From contig CAJTXV010000018.1 of the NCBI GenBank assembly GCA_910584255.1, forward strand, positions 1 through 35,463: 35,463 bases of DNA. Reading direction: 5' to 3'. The notes beneath the pieces were generated by a model, which did no database searches, had not been told where the DNA came from, and saw only the letters and a list, made by a program, of their open reading frames with translations. Positions 8,564 to 16,512 of this stretch are shown piece by piece. A program made the position numbers and the translations under genes. Each line of letters starts with the position of its first letter. The first letter of the stretch is position 1. This DNA is from an uncultured Bacilli bacterium. GTDB taxonomy: Bacteria > Bacillota_I > Bacilli_A > RF39 > UBA660.

Positions 8564-9958
8564 ATGGAAAATTTAAATATACAGAATACTACTGCTTATT
8601 TAGTAGGTAAGGGAGATAGATTTAATAGAACTACTCCGCCAAAGAAAGTAAAACTTCGTCCTGCTAGTAAGGGTGGAATTTCAGAAAATTTAGGTAAATT
8701 TCCTGAAAAACAGGTGCAAGAAGTTGCCACTACAGAACCAATCGGCCAGTCTGGAATTAATGAAAGTGTATCTGAAATTGCAAATGCTAGTAATTTAGCT
8801 GTAAGTCCTGATTTACAACCTCCTGCTACAACTGATGGAGTAAAAGAAGAAATTTCAGTTCCTAAAATAAATTCTAAGTTGGATGGTTTGACTTTTTATG
8901 ATTTAAAGGGAAAAGTAACGCCAGTTGTAGATTCTTTACCTAAGGGTCTAAAATTAAAAGATGCAAAAAAAGTAGCAATGCTTGGTAATATACCTGAACT
9001 AATTTCTACACCTGTTGCAGTAGTTGAATCTCCTAAGGAAGAAGTAGAACCAGAGGAAGATCAGTTCCAAACAGTTGAATTAGAGCTTCCAGAAAGAACT
9101 GATATGAGTTCTTTGAGTGATGCTACTTCAGATTCAGATATGGAAGATACAAGCTTGGATAGTGGAACTGACGGTTTGTCATTCGATTCTGATGATTTTA
9201 TGAAATCTATTCATGATATCACTGATTCAGAAGAAGCACAAGATGATATGGTGGAAATAGAAACAGAGCCTATTTTTGAAGAAAGACATAGACCTACTTA
9301 TTCATTTGAAAGTGAAGAACCAGTGGATACGATTTCAAACTCTTCTCGTATGAATTTAAATTCAGGAAGAGAAAAATCTGAGAAGAAGAAAGAAGCTGTT
9401 CCTATTTATGAACTTTGTGAAGCTATTGATACACAACGTTTAAAAACCAAAGAGGCTGAGGCAAAAGCAGATCGTTTGTCTAAAGACTTTCAAGCATATA
9501 AGGAAAAATCACAAGCTGAAATTGATGCATCCTATCGTGAAGTTAAAGATGCAGGGGATTCTCAATCAGAAGCAGAATCAAGATATCAGGCTGCAGAGCA
9601 GGAACATCGAACTGCTTTACAAAATCTAATGGATACAGGAAAAAATCAACAGAGAATGTTAAAACAACGGCAAAAAGATGCAGATGATTTAATTAAAAAA
9701 GTGGTTGCGGAGAGAGAAAAATTAGAATTGACTAATAATACAACATTATCTCAAAATCAAGTTCAACTACAAAAATACTTAAGTCGTACTATTGATTTAA
9801 ATACAAAAGCACAGGAGAAGAGAGAGGAAGCAGCTAAGTGGGATGCAATTGCAAGAGCAATGGAAGATCCTGAAGAAGATTTAATGGGATATATTAATCC
9901 TGATGATGTTTATGGAAAAGAAACCGCTGCCTCAAAATCTTATGGGAGAGTTGCTTAA
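8564..9958 (+). CDS. 464-aa acidic coiled-coil protein, unknown
   Basis: I do not recognise this protein. Residues 1-50 are basic and polar (NRTTPPKKVKLRPASKGG), about 50-275 are low-complexity, Asp/Ser/Glu-rich and probably disordered, and about 280-440 form a long coiled coil rich in Glu, Lys, Gln and Ala (EAEAKADRLSKDFQAYKEK and onward). No signal peptide, membrane segment or enzymatic motif is visible, so a cytoplasmic structural or scaffold role is the most that can be said. AGAAAGGTGG precedes the ATG. It shares a transcript with the DUF1292 gene and ends at a strong terminator. Confidence 0.75.
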   Translation: MENLNIQNTTAYLVGKGDRFNRTTPPKKVKLRPASKGGISENLGKFPEKQVQEVATTEPIGQSGINESVSEIANASNLAVSPDLQPPATTDGVKEEISVPKINSKLDGLTFYDLKGKVTPVVDSLPKGLKLKDAKKVAMLGNIPELISTPVAVVESPKEEVEPEEDQFQTVELELPERTDMSSLSDATSDSDMEDTSLDSGTDGLSFDSDDFMKSIHDITDSEEAQDDMVEIETEPIFEERHRPTYSFESEEPVDTISNSSRMNLNSGREKSEKKKEAVPIYELCEAIDTQRLKTKEAEAKADRLSKDFQAYKEKSQAEIDASYREVKDAGDSQSEAESRYQAAEQEHRTALQNLMDTGKNQQRMLKQRQKDADDLIKKVVAEREKLELTNNTTLSQNQVQLQKYLSRTIDLNTKAQEKREEAAKWDAIARAMEDPEEDLMGYINPDDVYGKETAASKSYGRVA

Positions 9959-9960
9959 AT

Positions 9961-9988
9961 AAAGTACTAATAATTTTAGTACTTTTTT
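9961..9988 (+). terminator. intrinsic terminator after the 464-aa gene
   Basis: AAAGTACTAA pairs with TTTAGTACTTT across a 4-base loop and runs into T6. Confidence 0.85.
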
Positions 9989-10012
9989 CATATTCTTTAA
10001 TAGGTGTGGAAC

Positions 10013-10918
10013 ATGAAAGAGTACATAAATTATTATTATCATTTATTTGTTATTGAACTCCGTCTTATAGATGGGAGATATTTTTTTCATGATTCAAAAC
10101 ATCGTTATTTATTGGAGCCTGTTTATATTTCTTTAGAATTGTTAGAAAATATTTATTCATTTCATGAGTATCTTCGGAGTAAATCTATTTTTTATCATCG
10201 CATCATTAAGAATACACGAGGAAATTTATTTTCTATAATTGATCAAAAAGCATATGTTTTACTAGAACTAAGTAATGTCTTAGAGGATGCTATTAGTATT
10301 TATGATTTGAAATCAGTATGGCCAATTTCTATTTCAAGAAATCAAAAGTATTCTCAAAGTCATTTTCCATGGTTTCCTTTATGGGAAGAAAAAATTGATT
10401 ATTTTGAGAATATTTTTTTGAATCGAAAAGAGGAAATTTTGGTGGATTCTTCTCTTTTTGAATTTTTCGTTGGCATGGGGGAAAATGCTATTTCTTACAT
10501 GAAAGAAACTTTAAGAACATTTTCTTCTACCAATGAATTATCATTTGTTCCATCTCATCGCAGAGTTTCTCCACATACAAGCTTAATTGATTTTTATAAT
10601 CCCTTAAATATAATTATTGATCTTAGAGTCAGAGATATTGCTGAATATATGAAAGAATCCTTTTGGAAACAACAATATGATTTATCCGAGATGGAGCTTT
10701 TTTTAAGAGATGCTCATTTTTCAAAGGAGGAGGCACAGTTGTTTTTTTCGAGACTTTTATTTCCGAGTTTTTACTTTGATTATTTAGAACAGAAAAGATT
10801 TCCTAAGAGTTTAGAAAGTAGATTAGAGGAATATCAATTTTTTCTTACGGATATTTATAGTTTTTTAAGGGAGAAGTATGCAATTGAGGAAATTCGATGG
10901 CTCAAGAAAAAAACGTAG
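10013..10918 (+). CDS. yutH: YutH/CotS-like spore coat kinase-fold protein
   Basis: A 301-aa protein that I assign to the YutH branch of the CotS spore-coat family, a degenerate aminoglycoside-phosphotransferase fold. Supporting blocks are FPWFPLWEEKIDYFEN, FFVGMGENAISYMKETLR, SHRRVSPHTSLIDFYNP, and IIDLRVRDIAEYMKE, which corresponds to the DHxxRDLAEYIR segment of the family. The usual catalytic HGD motif is replaced by SHRR, so it is probably not an active kinase. TAGGTG (10001-10006) favours the ATG at 10013 over the in-frame GTG at 10004. The convergent NifU-like gene next to it matches the yutH-yutI adjacency in Bacillus. The similarity is moderate. Confidence 0.7.
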   Translation: MKEYINYYYHLFVIELRLIDGRYFFHDSKHRYLLEPVYISLELLENIYSFHEYLRSKSIFYHRIIKNTRGNLFSIIDQKAYVLLELSNVLEDAISIYDLKSVWPISISRNQKYSQSHFPWFPLWEEKIDYFENIFLNRKEEILVDSSLFEFFVGMGENAISYMKETLRTFSSTNELSFVPSHRRVSPHTSLIDFYNPLNIIIDLRVRDIAEYMKESFWKQQYDLSEMELFLRDAHFSKEEAQLFFSRLLFPSFYFDYLEQKRFPKSLESRLEEYQFFLTDIYSFLREKYAIEEIRWLKKKT

Positions 10919-10932
10919 ATTATTCTACGTTT
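10911..10932. terminator. hairpin spanning both convergent stop codons
   Basis: AAACGTAGA (10911-10919), loop TTAT, TCTACGTTT (10924-10932). On the minus strand the T tract from 10904-10913 makes a good terminator for the NifU-like gene, inside yutH coding sequence. On the plus strand the T tract is short. Confidence 0.75.
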
Positions 10933-11168
10933 CTTACTTCTATTACTTCTGGAATTTCAGAGGTAATTGCAATTTCGATCCCTTCCTTCAATGTTGTATC
11001 AATCATCGGACAGTCAGCACAATGACCTAGCATTTTTACATAGGCTATACCATCTTTATACTTTATAAACTCAATATTTCCTCCATCACTGATTAAAAAT
11101 GGACGTATTTTGTTAATGACTTCTATAATTTTGTGTTCAATTTCTTTGCTTTCTTTATTTTTCTCCAT
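10920..11168 (-). CDS. yutI: NifU C-terminal domain iron-sulfur scaffold (YutI-like)
   Basis: An 82-aa protein consisting of one NifU-like/Nfu domain. The cluster-binding pair is C50-A-D-C53 in GHCADCPMIDTTLKEGIE. Nfu proteins hold and pass on [4Fe-4S] clusters to apo-enzymes as dimers; likely clients in this window include DinG, MutY and the ferredoxin, though this is inference. AAAGGAT precedes the ATG. It converges on yutH with one base between the stop codons, and the shared palindrome encodes both C termini. Confidence 0.9.
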   Translation of the reverse strand: MEKNKESKEIEHKIIEVINKIRPFLISDGGNIEFIKYKDGIAYVKMLGHCADCPMIDTTLKEGIEIAITSEIPEVIEVRNVE

Positions 11169-11258
11169 AATCTATCCTTTCTTTCATTATTATATGTTAT
11201 TTTTTCCGTTGAATCAATCTAAATTTTCTGAAGAGAAATGGATTCCATTTAATTTTTA

Positions 11259-11287
11259 TTGTTTTATGTCGATGGATTTGTTATAAT
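11259..11287 (+). promoter_or_regulatory. promoter of the S1-domain gene
   Basis: TTGTTT (11259-11264), 17-base spacer, TATAAT (11282-11287) with extended TG at 11279-11280. Confidence 0.75.
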
Positions 11288-11306
11288 TTAAAACGAAGGT
11301 GTAAGT

Positions 11307-11666
11307 ATGCAGAAGTATGAAAAAGGAAATATAGTAACGGGCTGTGTAACGGGAATCGAGAAGTATGGAATTTTTGTTGGATTAGATGAATTTTATAGTG
11401 GGCTAATTCATATTTCTGAGATTTCTTCTAATTTTGTTCGAAACGTTTCAGATTATGTAACAGTGGGTGAAACAATTCGTGTTCGAATTATGGATGTGGA
11501 TGAGGAGACTTATCATGTAAAATTAAGTATTCGAGATTTAGATTATCGAGTAAATATGAAAAATCGTGGTAGAATTTTAGAAGTTGGTAGTGGATTTGAG
11601 CCGTTAGAAAAGCGTTTAGATGGTTGGATTCATGACAAGATGAAGGAAATATCGAAAAAAAAATAA
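11307..11666 (+). CDS. S1 RNA-binding domain protein (YugI/CvfD-like)
   Basis: A 119-aa protein with one S1 domain at residues 1-75: GNIVTGCVTGIEKYGIFVGL, then GLIHISEIS and VRIMDVDEETYHVKLSIRD. The rest is a basic tail ending in KKK. Single-S1 proteins of this size in Bacillota (general stress protein 13/YugI, CvfD) bind RNA and associate with ribosomes; CvfD acts in post-transcriptional regulation in streptococci. AAGGTG precedes the ATG, and a strong promoter lies 20 bases upstream. The tRNA operon begins shortly after it with its own promoter. Confidence 0.82.
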   Translation: MQKYEKGNIVTGCVTGIEKYGIFVGLDEFYSGLIHISEISSNFVRNVSDYVTVGETIRVRIMDVDEETYHVKLSIRDLDYRVNMKNRGRILEVGSGFEPLEKRLDGWIHDKMKEISKKK

Positions 11667-11684
11667 AAAAAGCAAAAAATAGTA

Positions 11685-11713
11685 TTGCATTTTGAAAGTC
11701 CCTATAGTATAAT
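11685..11713 (+). promoter_or_regulatory. promoter of the ten-tRNA operon
   Basis: TTGCAT (11685-11690), 17-base spacer, TATAAT (11708-11713). The first tRNA starts 44 bases after the -10. Confidence 0.8.
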
Positions 11714-11757
11714 TTAACTTGTCATTAGTGGTTGACGTTTACCAAAATTTATTTTTT

Positions 11758-11834
11758 GGGCGATTAGCTCAGTTGGTTAGAGCACCTGCCTTACAAGCAG
11801 GGGGTCATAGGTTCGAGTCCTATATCGCCCACCA
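11758..11834 (+). tRNA. tRNA-Val (TAC)
   Basis: 77 bases; acceptor GGGCGAT/ATCGCCC, anticodon loop CTTACAA, T-arm GGTTCGAGTCC, encoded CCA. First gene of the operon. Confidence 0.97.
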
Positions 11835-11838
11835 TTAT

Positions 11839-11914
11839 GCCGAAATAGCTCAATTGGTAGAGCAACTGATTTGTAATCAGTAGGTTCCGGGTTCGATTCC
11901 TGGTTTCGGCACCA
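11839..11914 (+). tRNA. tRNA-Thr (TGT)
   Basis: 76 bases; acceptor GCCGAAA/TTTCGGC, anticodon loop TTTGTAA, encoded CCA. Confidence 0.97.
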
Positions 11915-11920
11915 TTTTTT

Positions 11921-12009
11921 GCCTGAGTGGCGGAATTGGTAGACGCACAGGACTTAAAATCCTGCGAGCTTCAACACTCGTGCCGGTTCAAGTCCGGCCT
12001 TAGGCACCA
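11921..12009 (+). tRNA. tRNA-Leu (TAA)
   Basis: 89 bases with a long class II variable arm; anticodon loop CTTAAAA; encoded CCA. Confidence 0.97.
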
Positions 12010-12015
12010 TAATGT

Positions 12016-12100
12016 GGAGAGGTAGCGAAGTGGTTAAACGCGGCAGACTGTAAATCTGCTCCCTCTGGGTTCGATGGTTCGAAACCGTCCCTCTCCACCA
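12016..12100 (+). tRNA. tRNA-Tyr (GTA)
   Basis: 85 bases; acceptor GGAGAGG/CCTCTCC, anticodon loop CTGTAAA, long variable arm, encoded CCA. Confidence 0.97.
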
Positions 12101-12107
12101 CGAATAT

Positions 12108-12182
12108 TGCCTCATAGCCAAGTGGTAAGGCATCAGACTTTGACTCTGACATGCGCTAGTTCGAATCTAGCTGAGGCAGCCA
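12108..12182 (+). tRNA. tRNA-Gln (TTG)
   Basis: 75 bases; acceptor TGCCTCA/TGAGGCA, anticodon loop CTTTGAC, discriminator G, encoded CCA. Confidence 0.97.
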
Positions 12183-12192
12183 TTTTTAAATT

Positions 12193-12268
12193 GCTTCGTT
12201 AGCTCAGTCGGTAGAGCATTTGACTTTTAATCAAAGGGTCTGGAGTTCGAATCTCCAACGAGGCACCA
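12193..12268 (+). tRNA. tRNA-Lys (TTT)
   Basis: 76 bases; acceptor GCTTCGT/ACGAGGC with one T-G pair, anticodon loop CTTTTAA, encoded CCA. Confidence 0.96.
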
Positions 12269-12275
12269 TCTTAAT

Positions 12276-12368
12276 GGAGGAATACCCAAGTCTGGTTGAA
12301 GGGACCGGTCTTGAAAACCGGGAGGTCGTGTGAGCGGCGCAGGGGTTCGAATCCCTTTTCCTCCGCCA
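12276..12368 (+). tRNA. tRNA-Ser (TGA)
   Basis: 93 bases, class II; acceptor GGAGGAA/TTCCTCC, anticodon loop CTTGAAA, long variable arm, encoded CCA. Confidence 0.97.
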
Positions 12369-12376
12369 ATTTATAT

Positions 12377-12453
<77 letters not shown>

Positions 12454-12457
12454 ATTT

Positions 12458-12533
12458 GGTCTCGTAGTGCAGTGGTTAACACGTCTGCCTGTCACGCAGA
12501 AGATCACGGGTTCAAGTCCCGCCGAGACCGCCA
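12458..12533 (+). tRNA. tRNA-Asp (GTC)
   Basis: 76 bases; acceptor GGTCTCG/CGAGACC, anticodon loop CTGTCAC, discriminator G, encoded CCA. Confidence 0.97.
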
Positions 12534-12537
12534 TTAT

Positions 12538-12613
12538 GGCTTCATAGCTCAGTCGGTAGAGCAAAGGACTGAAAATCCTTGTGTCGCTGGTTCGATTCCC
12601 GCTGGAGCCACCA
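12538..12613 (+). tRNA. tRNA-Phe (GAA)
   Basis: 76 bases; acceptor GGCTTCA/TGGAGCC, anticodon loop CTGAAAA, encoded CCA. Last gene of the operon. Confidence 0.97.
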
Positions 12614-12627
12614 TATTTTTGATTTAA

Positions 12628-12658
12628 CCCTTATTAAATAAGGGCTTTATTATTTTTT
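12628..12658 (+). terminator. terminator of the tRNA operon
   Basis: CCCTTAT (12628-12634), loop TAA, ATAAGGG (12638-12644), then CTTTATTATTTTTT. Confidence 0.8.
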
Positions 12659-12659
12659 G

Positions 12660-13063
12660 CTCTAAAATTACTCCCATTTTATATTATATTGATTTTTCTT
12701 TTCTTATCTTTTTAAATTGTTCAACAAAATAGTTAAGAAAAGATTTATATAATCTTAAAGTAAATAAAATTCTATTATTTTGAGTTTTGTTTTCTTGGTT
12801 CATTGAGTTCAAATTTTTTTAAAGTTCGTAAATTTTTAGACAAAATGGGGGTTACCAAAAAATAATATCAATGATATTTATGATGTCATTAATTAATGGT
12901 ATGATTTTCATACGATTAAAATCTCAATTTCTATTGTTTTAATTCAGTTATAAAGTTTTTTTAGATTTTGTTCGTTTTTTATTATATAACAGTGTGTGTT
13001 TTTAATTTTCACACTTTGGAAACACCATTTCGAGTATAAGTTATTAATACTTAAAGATATCAT
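12660..13063 (+). other. A/T-rich gap without a recognisable gene
   Basis: About 400 bases with no supported coding frame. The only structure seen is a weak AGTGTG/CACACT hairpin (12991-13015). A TATAAT at 13064-13069 just beyond it, with a poor -35, may drive the M15 peptidase gene. Confidence 0.5.
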
Positions 13064-13100
13064 TATAATAGATTACGAAATATTTGAAGGAGGAAAGTGA

Positions 13101-13856
13101 ATGTTACAAAATATTAATGTTGGAGCAGTAGTTCATTTTACTAATTTTATATTTGAAAGTAGGGATATTGTAGAAAATGATGATATTTATGAGAGAATCC
13201 ATGGGAGAAGTTATATAAAAAATGATGATGTTGATTTAGATGAATTAGTCTATATTAAAATGCTACATTATAATTATGATGGTAATGTGGTAGTTGGTGA
13301 GATGATTGTAAATAAAGCAATTCTTGATGAGACAAGAGAAATCTTCTCTGCATTATTTATTTTAAAATATCAAATTTACTCTATGCGTTTAATTGATGAT
13401 TTTTGGATAGACGGTGATGCATTGAAAACAGATAGAAATAGTGTTTCACATAATAATAGTAGTTGTTTTTGTTACCGAAAGATAGCCAAACAGGAAAATT
13501 TATCGAATCATGCCTTAGGTATTGCAATTGATATTAATCCACTAGATAATCCTTATACGCCTAGAAATAAGGATGGTTCTTTTGATGATAGTTTTTTAAC
13601 TGATTATGAAAAAAAAGCTTTAATAAATAGGGAGGACAAGGCTAAAGTCAATAAACATATCATAACTCTAGGAGATATTGCTTGTATGGTATTTGACAGT
13701 GTAGGATTTGAGTGTGGTGGGATATGGCCATTGCAGAATGAAAAGTGGTCTAGCGATTGGCAACATTTTGAGCCAAATGCTGAAAAGATGCCTGTAATAA
13801 TAAAAAGAATAGAGGAGAAGAGGCAAGAAAAAAAGCGTCAACAACTGTATATTTAA
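13101..13856 (+). CDS. M15-family D,D-carboxypeptidase/endopeptidase-like protein
   Basis: A 251-aa protein with the zinc-binding pattern of VanY-like M15 peptidases: H137 and D144 in SNHALGIAIDINP, and H222 in SDWQHFEP. Such enzymes cut D-Ala-D-Ala or stem-peptide bonds of peptidoglycan. Unlike most, it has no signal peptide or membrane segment, and about 90 residues precede the catalytic domain; it may act in the cytoplasm on recycled peptides, or leave the cell by lysis as endolysins do. AAGGAGG precedes the ATG. It is the first gene after the tRNA operon, in a stretch of accessory genes. The fold call is firm; the substrate is not. Confidence 0.82.
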   Translation: MLQNINVGAVVHFTNFIFESRDIVENDDIYERIHGRSYIKNDDVDLDELVYIKMLHYNYDGNVVVGEMIVNKAILDETREIFSALFILKYQIYSMRLIDDFWIDGDALKTDRNSVSHNNSSCFCYRKIAKQENLSNHALGIAIDINPLDNPYTPRNKDGSFDDSFLTDYEKKALINREDKAKVNKHIITLGDIACMVFDSVGFECGGIWPLQNEKWSSDWQHFEPNAEKMPVIIKRIEEKRQEKKRQQLYI

Positions 13857-13927
13857 TATTAAATTGAGTATAGAAATAGGTTATCTTTTACTCTTAATTT
13901 TTTTTTCAATTATTTTTTGAGATAGTA

Positions 13928-13968
13928 AAAACTACTCTTTCCGTTTAGTGGGAGTAGTTTTGTTTTTT
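13928..13968 (+). terminator. terminator after the M15 gene
   Basis: AAAACTACTC (13928-13937) and GAGTAGTTTT (13952-13961) form a 10-bp stem followed by GTTTTTT. On the minus strand, A-rich flanks could also stop the radical SAM transcript. Confidence 0.8.
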
Positions 13969-14063
13969 AATATATAGTATAAATTTATATCATGAAATTA
14001 GAAATCTTTGTCTTTTCAGTAACCATTGCATATGAAAATAGCATGTATATTAGATAAACGATA

Positions 14064-14871
14064 TTATTTATTATATGTCATTTGTTTTTTTATTATTTTA
14101 CCTGTTTGTCTATACCACTGTTTTGGTTTTAATATTTTTCCTTTTTCTAAAGCTATTTCTTCAAAAGTATCATTAAAAACATCTCCATAATTATATAGAG
14201 TTTGTTGGTGTTCAATCGATGCATTTGCTTCTGTAATAATTCCTTTTGTATTTACTGCTATGCAGGGACCAATATTACATAATCCATTTTGATCATATTT
14301 TGAAGCTTTACCTACGTAAGTAACTACGATATCTATGGGTTTTAGGGCAACTGTTAAATTTGGATTTAGATTTTTTGCATTTCCTTCTCTATATAATTTT
14401 AAATGCTTATCTAAATAGTGTAGTCCACCAAAATACTGGAAATCGGAGTATCTTTTAACATTTTCTAAATATATGTCTACCATATTTAATCTTTTTAGTT
14501 CTTGTTGATGATAAGTATCACAAGATATTTGAAATAAAATATTTTTTCTTGGTACGTAAGCTCATGGAATGTAGCAATGTTAAAAAGTCGAGACTATAGT
14601 TTGTACCATTGGTTACGACTGATATTTGATTCACTAGAATTCTATTATGGATAATATATTTAAATATTTCTTCAATTGTATCTAGTGCCAAAGTAGGTTC
14701 CCCACCACATAAATTTAGATTGCCAATTGCTTTTGTTTGACTTAGAGTTGCTTTAATTACCTCTTTAGACATATTGTTGTTACAACTTTTTCCTCTCATG
14801 CAATGTGCACAATTTAGATTACAGTTATCTGTTACAATCATTGCTAAATTTTGGATATATACTTGATTCAT
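14064..14871 (-). pseudogene. radical SAM protein, interrupted by a +1 frameshift
   Basis: A radical SAM enzyme of about 268 aa when the frame is restored. The N-terminal part holds the cluster motif C17-x3-C21-x2-C24 (CNLNCAHC) and G56-G-E-P (NLCGGEPTLA). The frame then stops at 14518-14520, but the second frame continues the same protein: ISCDTYHQQELKRLN and on to an intact C terminus at 14064. One A too many in the A6 run (14542-14547 on the plus strand shows T6) explains the break. GGGGGAA upstream favours the ATG at 14871 over 14883. The substrate is unknown; only one cluster motif and no SPASM domain are seen. It may be a real pseudogene, a phase-variable gene or an assembly error. Confidence 0.75.
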
Positions 14872-15026
14872 ATTTTCCCCCATGTAATAGTGGATATAAT
14901 ATCATAAATTATCAATTTTGTGAAGTTTTAAGTTTTCATATATTTTATTTTATGATAATATAAATTTGCATTGGGAGATTTTTAGGTGAATGATATAGAT
15001 ATGACATTGAAGGAGGGTACGCTAAA

Positions 15027-15864
15027 GTGAAGTTTAAAGATGAATATATAGAATTTAATTCATTTTATTTTATTTTCAATGTTTGAATACTATTAAAGAA
15101 AATGCAATAAATAACCCCAATGGTCACAATGCAGGATTTTTAAATAGCTGTTTTAAGAAGGGTATTGATTTTGCAACCGTTATTCATAAAAAGATAATAG
15201 ATGATTATGAAAAAATTGAGATTAACTCTAGAAAATATCAATTGCTTCCTATGGGAGTAATCAATGATAATCTATCTGATGAATTTATTAATCCAGAATA
15301 TATTGCTGCTTCTGGGTATTTTAGTATTAATCAATTTCGAAGAAATATTTTAGATGAACCAGATTTTAGATTGTTTTACTATCCAAATGATATAAAAAAA
15401 CCAGAAATTAGTACATTTCGTAGAATCTGTGAATCTTATAAGAAACATTATCAAGAAAATCTAGAAGAAATTTGGAATGATCACGATTTTTATCAAATGA
15501 TTAAGGATTTAAATTATCTATCAGTTAAGTATGCAATAGATTTAGAAACGAAGGAGATATTTGCTATTGGCTTTTTTTGTGCCTATATAAGAAATGGGGC
15601 GGGAGGACAATCCTTAACGAATGCAGAGTTATATGTAATGCCTGAATTTAGACATCGCGGGATTGCAAAAAAATGGTTGGTTTAACATTTGAACTTGCAA
15701 AAAGTGGGGGAATTGAAAATTTTGACTCTATTACTTACCGAGTTCCTAATCATGATGCACTAGCATTTTGGCAAGGAATTGGTGCTTTTGTTAGGGGACT
15801 TTTTCATATTGAGGGAAATATTTCTGAAATGTTAGATCAAATAAAAACAGAAAGGAAAATTTGA
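15027..15864 (+). pseudogene. GNAT acetyltransferase, frameshifted
   Basis: A GNAT N-acetyltransferase in at least two frames. The long middle part (15083-15685) ends in the acetyl-CoA motif ELYVMPEFRHRGIAKK; the next frame (from 15673) continues with MVGLTFELAK and ends at 15864. One A missing from the A7 run 15667-15673 explains this break. The middle frame has no ribosome site before its TTG at 15083, whereas AAGGAGGG (15010-15017) and a GTG at 15027 open an 18-codon frame that would join it through one more base in the T-rich stretch 15054-15084. With both repairs the product is about 279 aa. The acceptor substrate is unknown. It is divergent from the radical SAM gene. Confidence 0.7.
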
Positions 15865-15876
15865 AAATAAGTAATT

Positions 15877-16434
15877 ATGGATAAAGTGGATATAGAATAT
15901 AATCAACTGTTATATTTTGAACATTATATGAAACATACATGGTATGTCGTTTTGGCGTGGAAAGAAATTAGGGATATCTTAATCAATCAAAAACTAATTA
16001 ATAAAGATGAATTTCAAAAAATTAATCAACTTGTTATATGGCATGATAATTCTAAAATATCAGAGGAAGAGTGGCTTCCTTATGTTAATAGGTTTTATTC
16101 TAATCGTGGAAGTGATGAATCCATTAAGAAGGAATTTAAAAAGGCTGTTTTACAGCATAAGAAGAATAATCTTCATCACTTTGAAACATTAAAGGATTAT
16201 TCAGGTTTGGATTATAAGTGTTATATTGTAGAGATGGTATGCGACTATATTGCAATGGGATGGGAATTTGGAAAAGACGTTTTTTCCTATTATGAAGAGA
16301 ATAGAGGTAACATAGATTTGCCTTTTTCATATCAAGAATATTTGAATCAGGTATTAAACGTTTTAAGGGAAAGTTCCATTTCTTCCTATTTGGTAGAACC
16401 AATCAGTCAAAAAAGAATCGTATATTTAGAATAA
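15877..16434 (+). CDS. DUF5662-like protein with HD-type histidines
   Basis: A 185-aa protein that resembles the DUF5662 family. It carries VIWHDNSKISEEEW near the middle and QHKKNNLHHFE later, an arrangement of His/Asp residues typical of HD-like metal phosphohydrolases; a conserved VEMVCDYIAMGWEFGKD helix follows. No reaction is known. No ribosome site stands before the ATG; it starts 12 bases after the stop of the GNAT frame, so translation is probably coupled to it, and the GNAT frameshift may lower its expression. It belongs to the accessory block after the tRNA operon. Confidence 0.68.
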   Translation: MDKVDIEYNQLLYFEHYMKHTWYVVLAWKEIRDILINQKLINKDEFQKINQLVIWHDNSKISEEEWLPYVNRFYSNRGSDESIKKEFKKAVLQHKKNNLHHFETLKDYSGLDYKCYIVEMVCDYIAMGWEFGKDVFSYYEENRGNIDLPFSYQEYLNQVLNVLRESSISSYLVEPISQKRIVYLE

Positions 16435-16460
16435 TATTTTCGAAATTATATTGTTATTCC

Positions 16461-16489
16461 TTGTATTTTATTAAAAGTAGGATTATAAT
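16461..16489 (+). promoter_or_regulatory. promoter of the 339-aa gene
   Basis: TTGTAT (16461-16466), 17-base spacer, TATAAT (16484-16489), 23 bases before the start at 16513. Confidence 0.75.
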
Positions 16490-16512
16490 ATCTAATTAAG
16501 GGAGGTTTTGAA

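Noticed and set aside
12991..13015. AGTGTG/CACACT hairpin before the M15 gene
   Set aside because: Only six pairs with a 13-base loop and no T tract; likely chance in A/T-rich DNA.
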